Shown here piece after piece: positions 6,533 through 6,584 of a DNA stretch of 6,584 bases (position 1 is the stretch's first letter; each line of letters opens with the position of its first letter). The DNA is from an uncultured Clostridia bacterium. GTDB lineage: Bacteria; Bacillota; Clostridia; Oscillospirales; Acutalibacteraceae. Where the stretch lies: positions 1 through 6,584 of the forward strand of contig CALAQQ010000134.1 in NCBI GenBank assembly GCA_937888485.1, written 5' to 3'. The notes below the pieces were generated by a model. It was not told the DNA's origin, made no database searches, and saw only the letters and a list, made by a program, of their open reading frames with translations. The position numbers and the translations under genes are program-made.

Positions 6533-6584
6533 ATGAAACACTGCGGAACACAAAGACTGGAAACGGAAAGACTGATTCTGAGAA
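6533..6584 (+). CDS. GNAT family N-acetyltransferase (RimJ/RimL-like), 3'-truncated
   Basis: Only 17 codons are in the window, reading MKHCGTQRLETERLILR. The GTxxLETxRLxLR pattern is the characteristic first beta strand of the Acetyltransf_3-type GNAT proteins, which transfer an acetyl group from acetyl-CoA to an amine such as a protein N terminus. The acetyl-CoA-binding region lies beyond the edge, so the substrate cannot be judged. A strong ribosome binding site precedes it. It is 310 bases from the phosphoesterase operon, with a broken gene between, so it is probably a separate transcription unit. Confidence 0.75.
   Translation, partial: MKHCGTQRLETERLILR

Overview
The window reads as a moderately AT-rich bacterial chromosome fragment, most likely from an anaerobic Firmicute of the class Clostridia (gut or rumen Oscillospirales/Ruminococcaceae type). 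That assignment is an inference. It rests on the lysine-, isoleucine- and asparagine-rich proteins, purine-rich Shine-Dalgarno sites (ggagg, aaagga), tightly packed same-strand genes and the types of family present. No rRNA, tRNA, CRISPR array or insertion sequence is visible, so the taxon cannot be fixed more closely.

Positions 1-6222 hold four plus-strand genes separated by only 17, 32 and 21 bases, with no convincing terminator between them, so they look like one operon. In order they are: the C-terminal 350 residues of a DUF4038 (apiosidase-like, GH140-related) glycoside hydrolase, cut by the window edge; a complete GH2 beta-mannosidase without a signal peptide; a soluble calcineurin-like metallophosphoesterase; and a second, unrelated-looking metallophosphoesterase carrying an N-terminal membrane segment and resembling the Dcr2 / purple acid phosphatase 29 group.

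The first two genes point to breakdown of a plant or other complex glycan, with the beta-mannosidase finishing imported oligosaccharides in the cytoplasm. The two phosphoesterases suggest that a phosphorylated substrate or intermediate is also handled, one enzyme inside the cell and one held at the outer face of the membrane. The pairing is visible in the sequence; the shared pathway is inference.

After 6222 the character changes. About 240 bases (6241-6480) fall to roughly 27% GC by hand count, against about 40-50% in genic stretches I sampled. They contain a broken fragment of a 2'-5' RNA ligase/LigT-like phosphoesterase gene: the normal start position reads ATA, and a stop arrives after about 68 codons, before the second HxT motif. 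From 6533 a new gene begins behind a strong ribosome binding site; its 17 visible residues match the start of GNAT-type (RimJ/RimL-like) N-acetyltransferases.

The points most worth a second look are the glycosidase plus double phosphoesterase operon, the first phosphoesterase's replacement of the metal-binding Asn of GNH(D/E) by Gly, the three-residue expansion next to the GH2 nucleophile, and the LigT remnant. I found no evidence for a wholly new kind of system.
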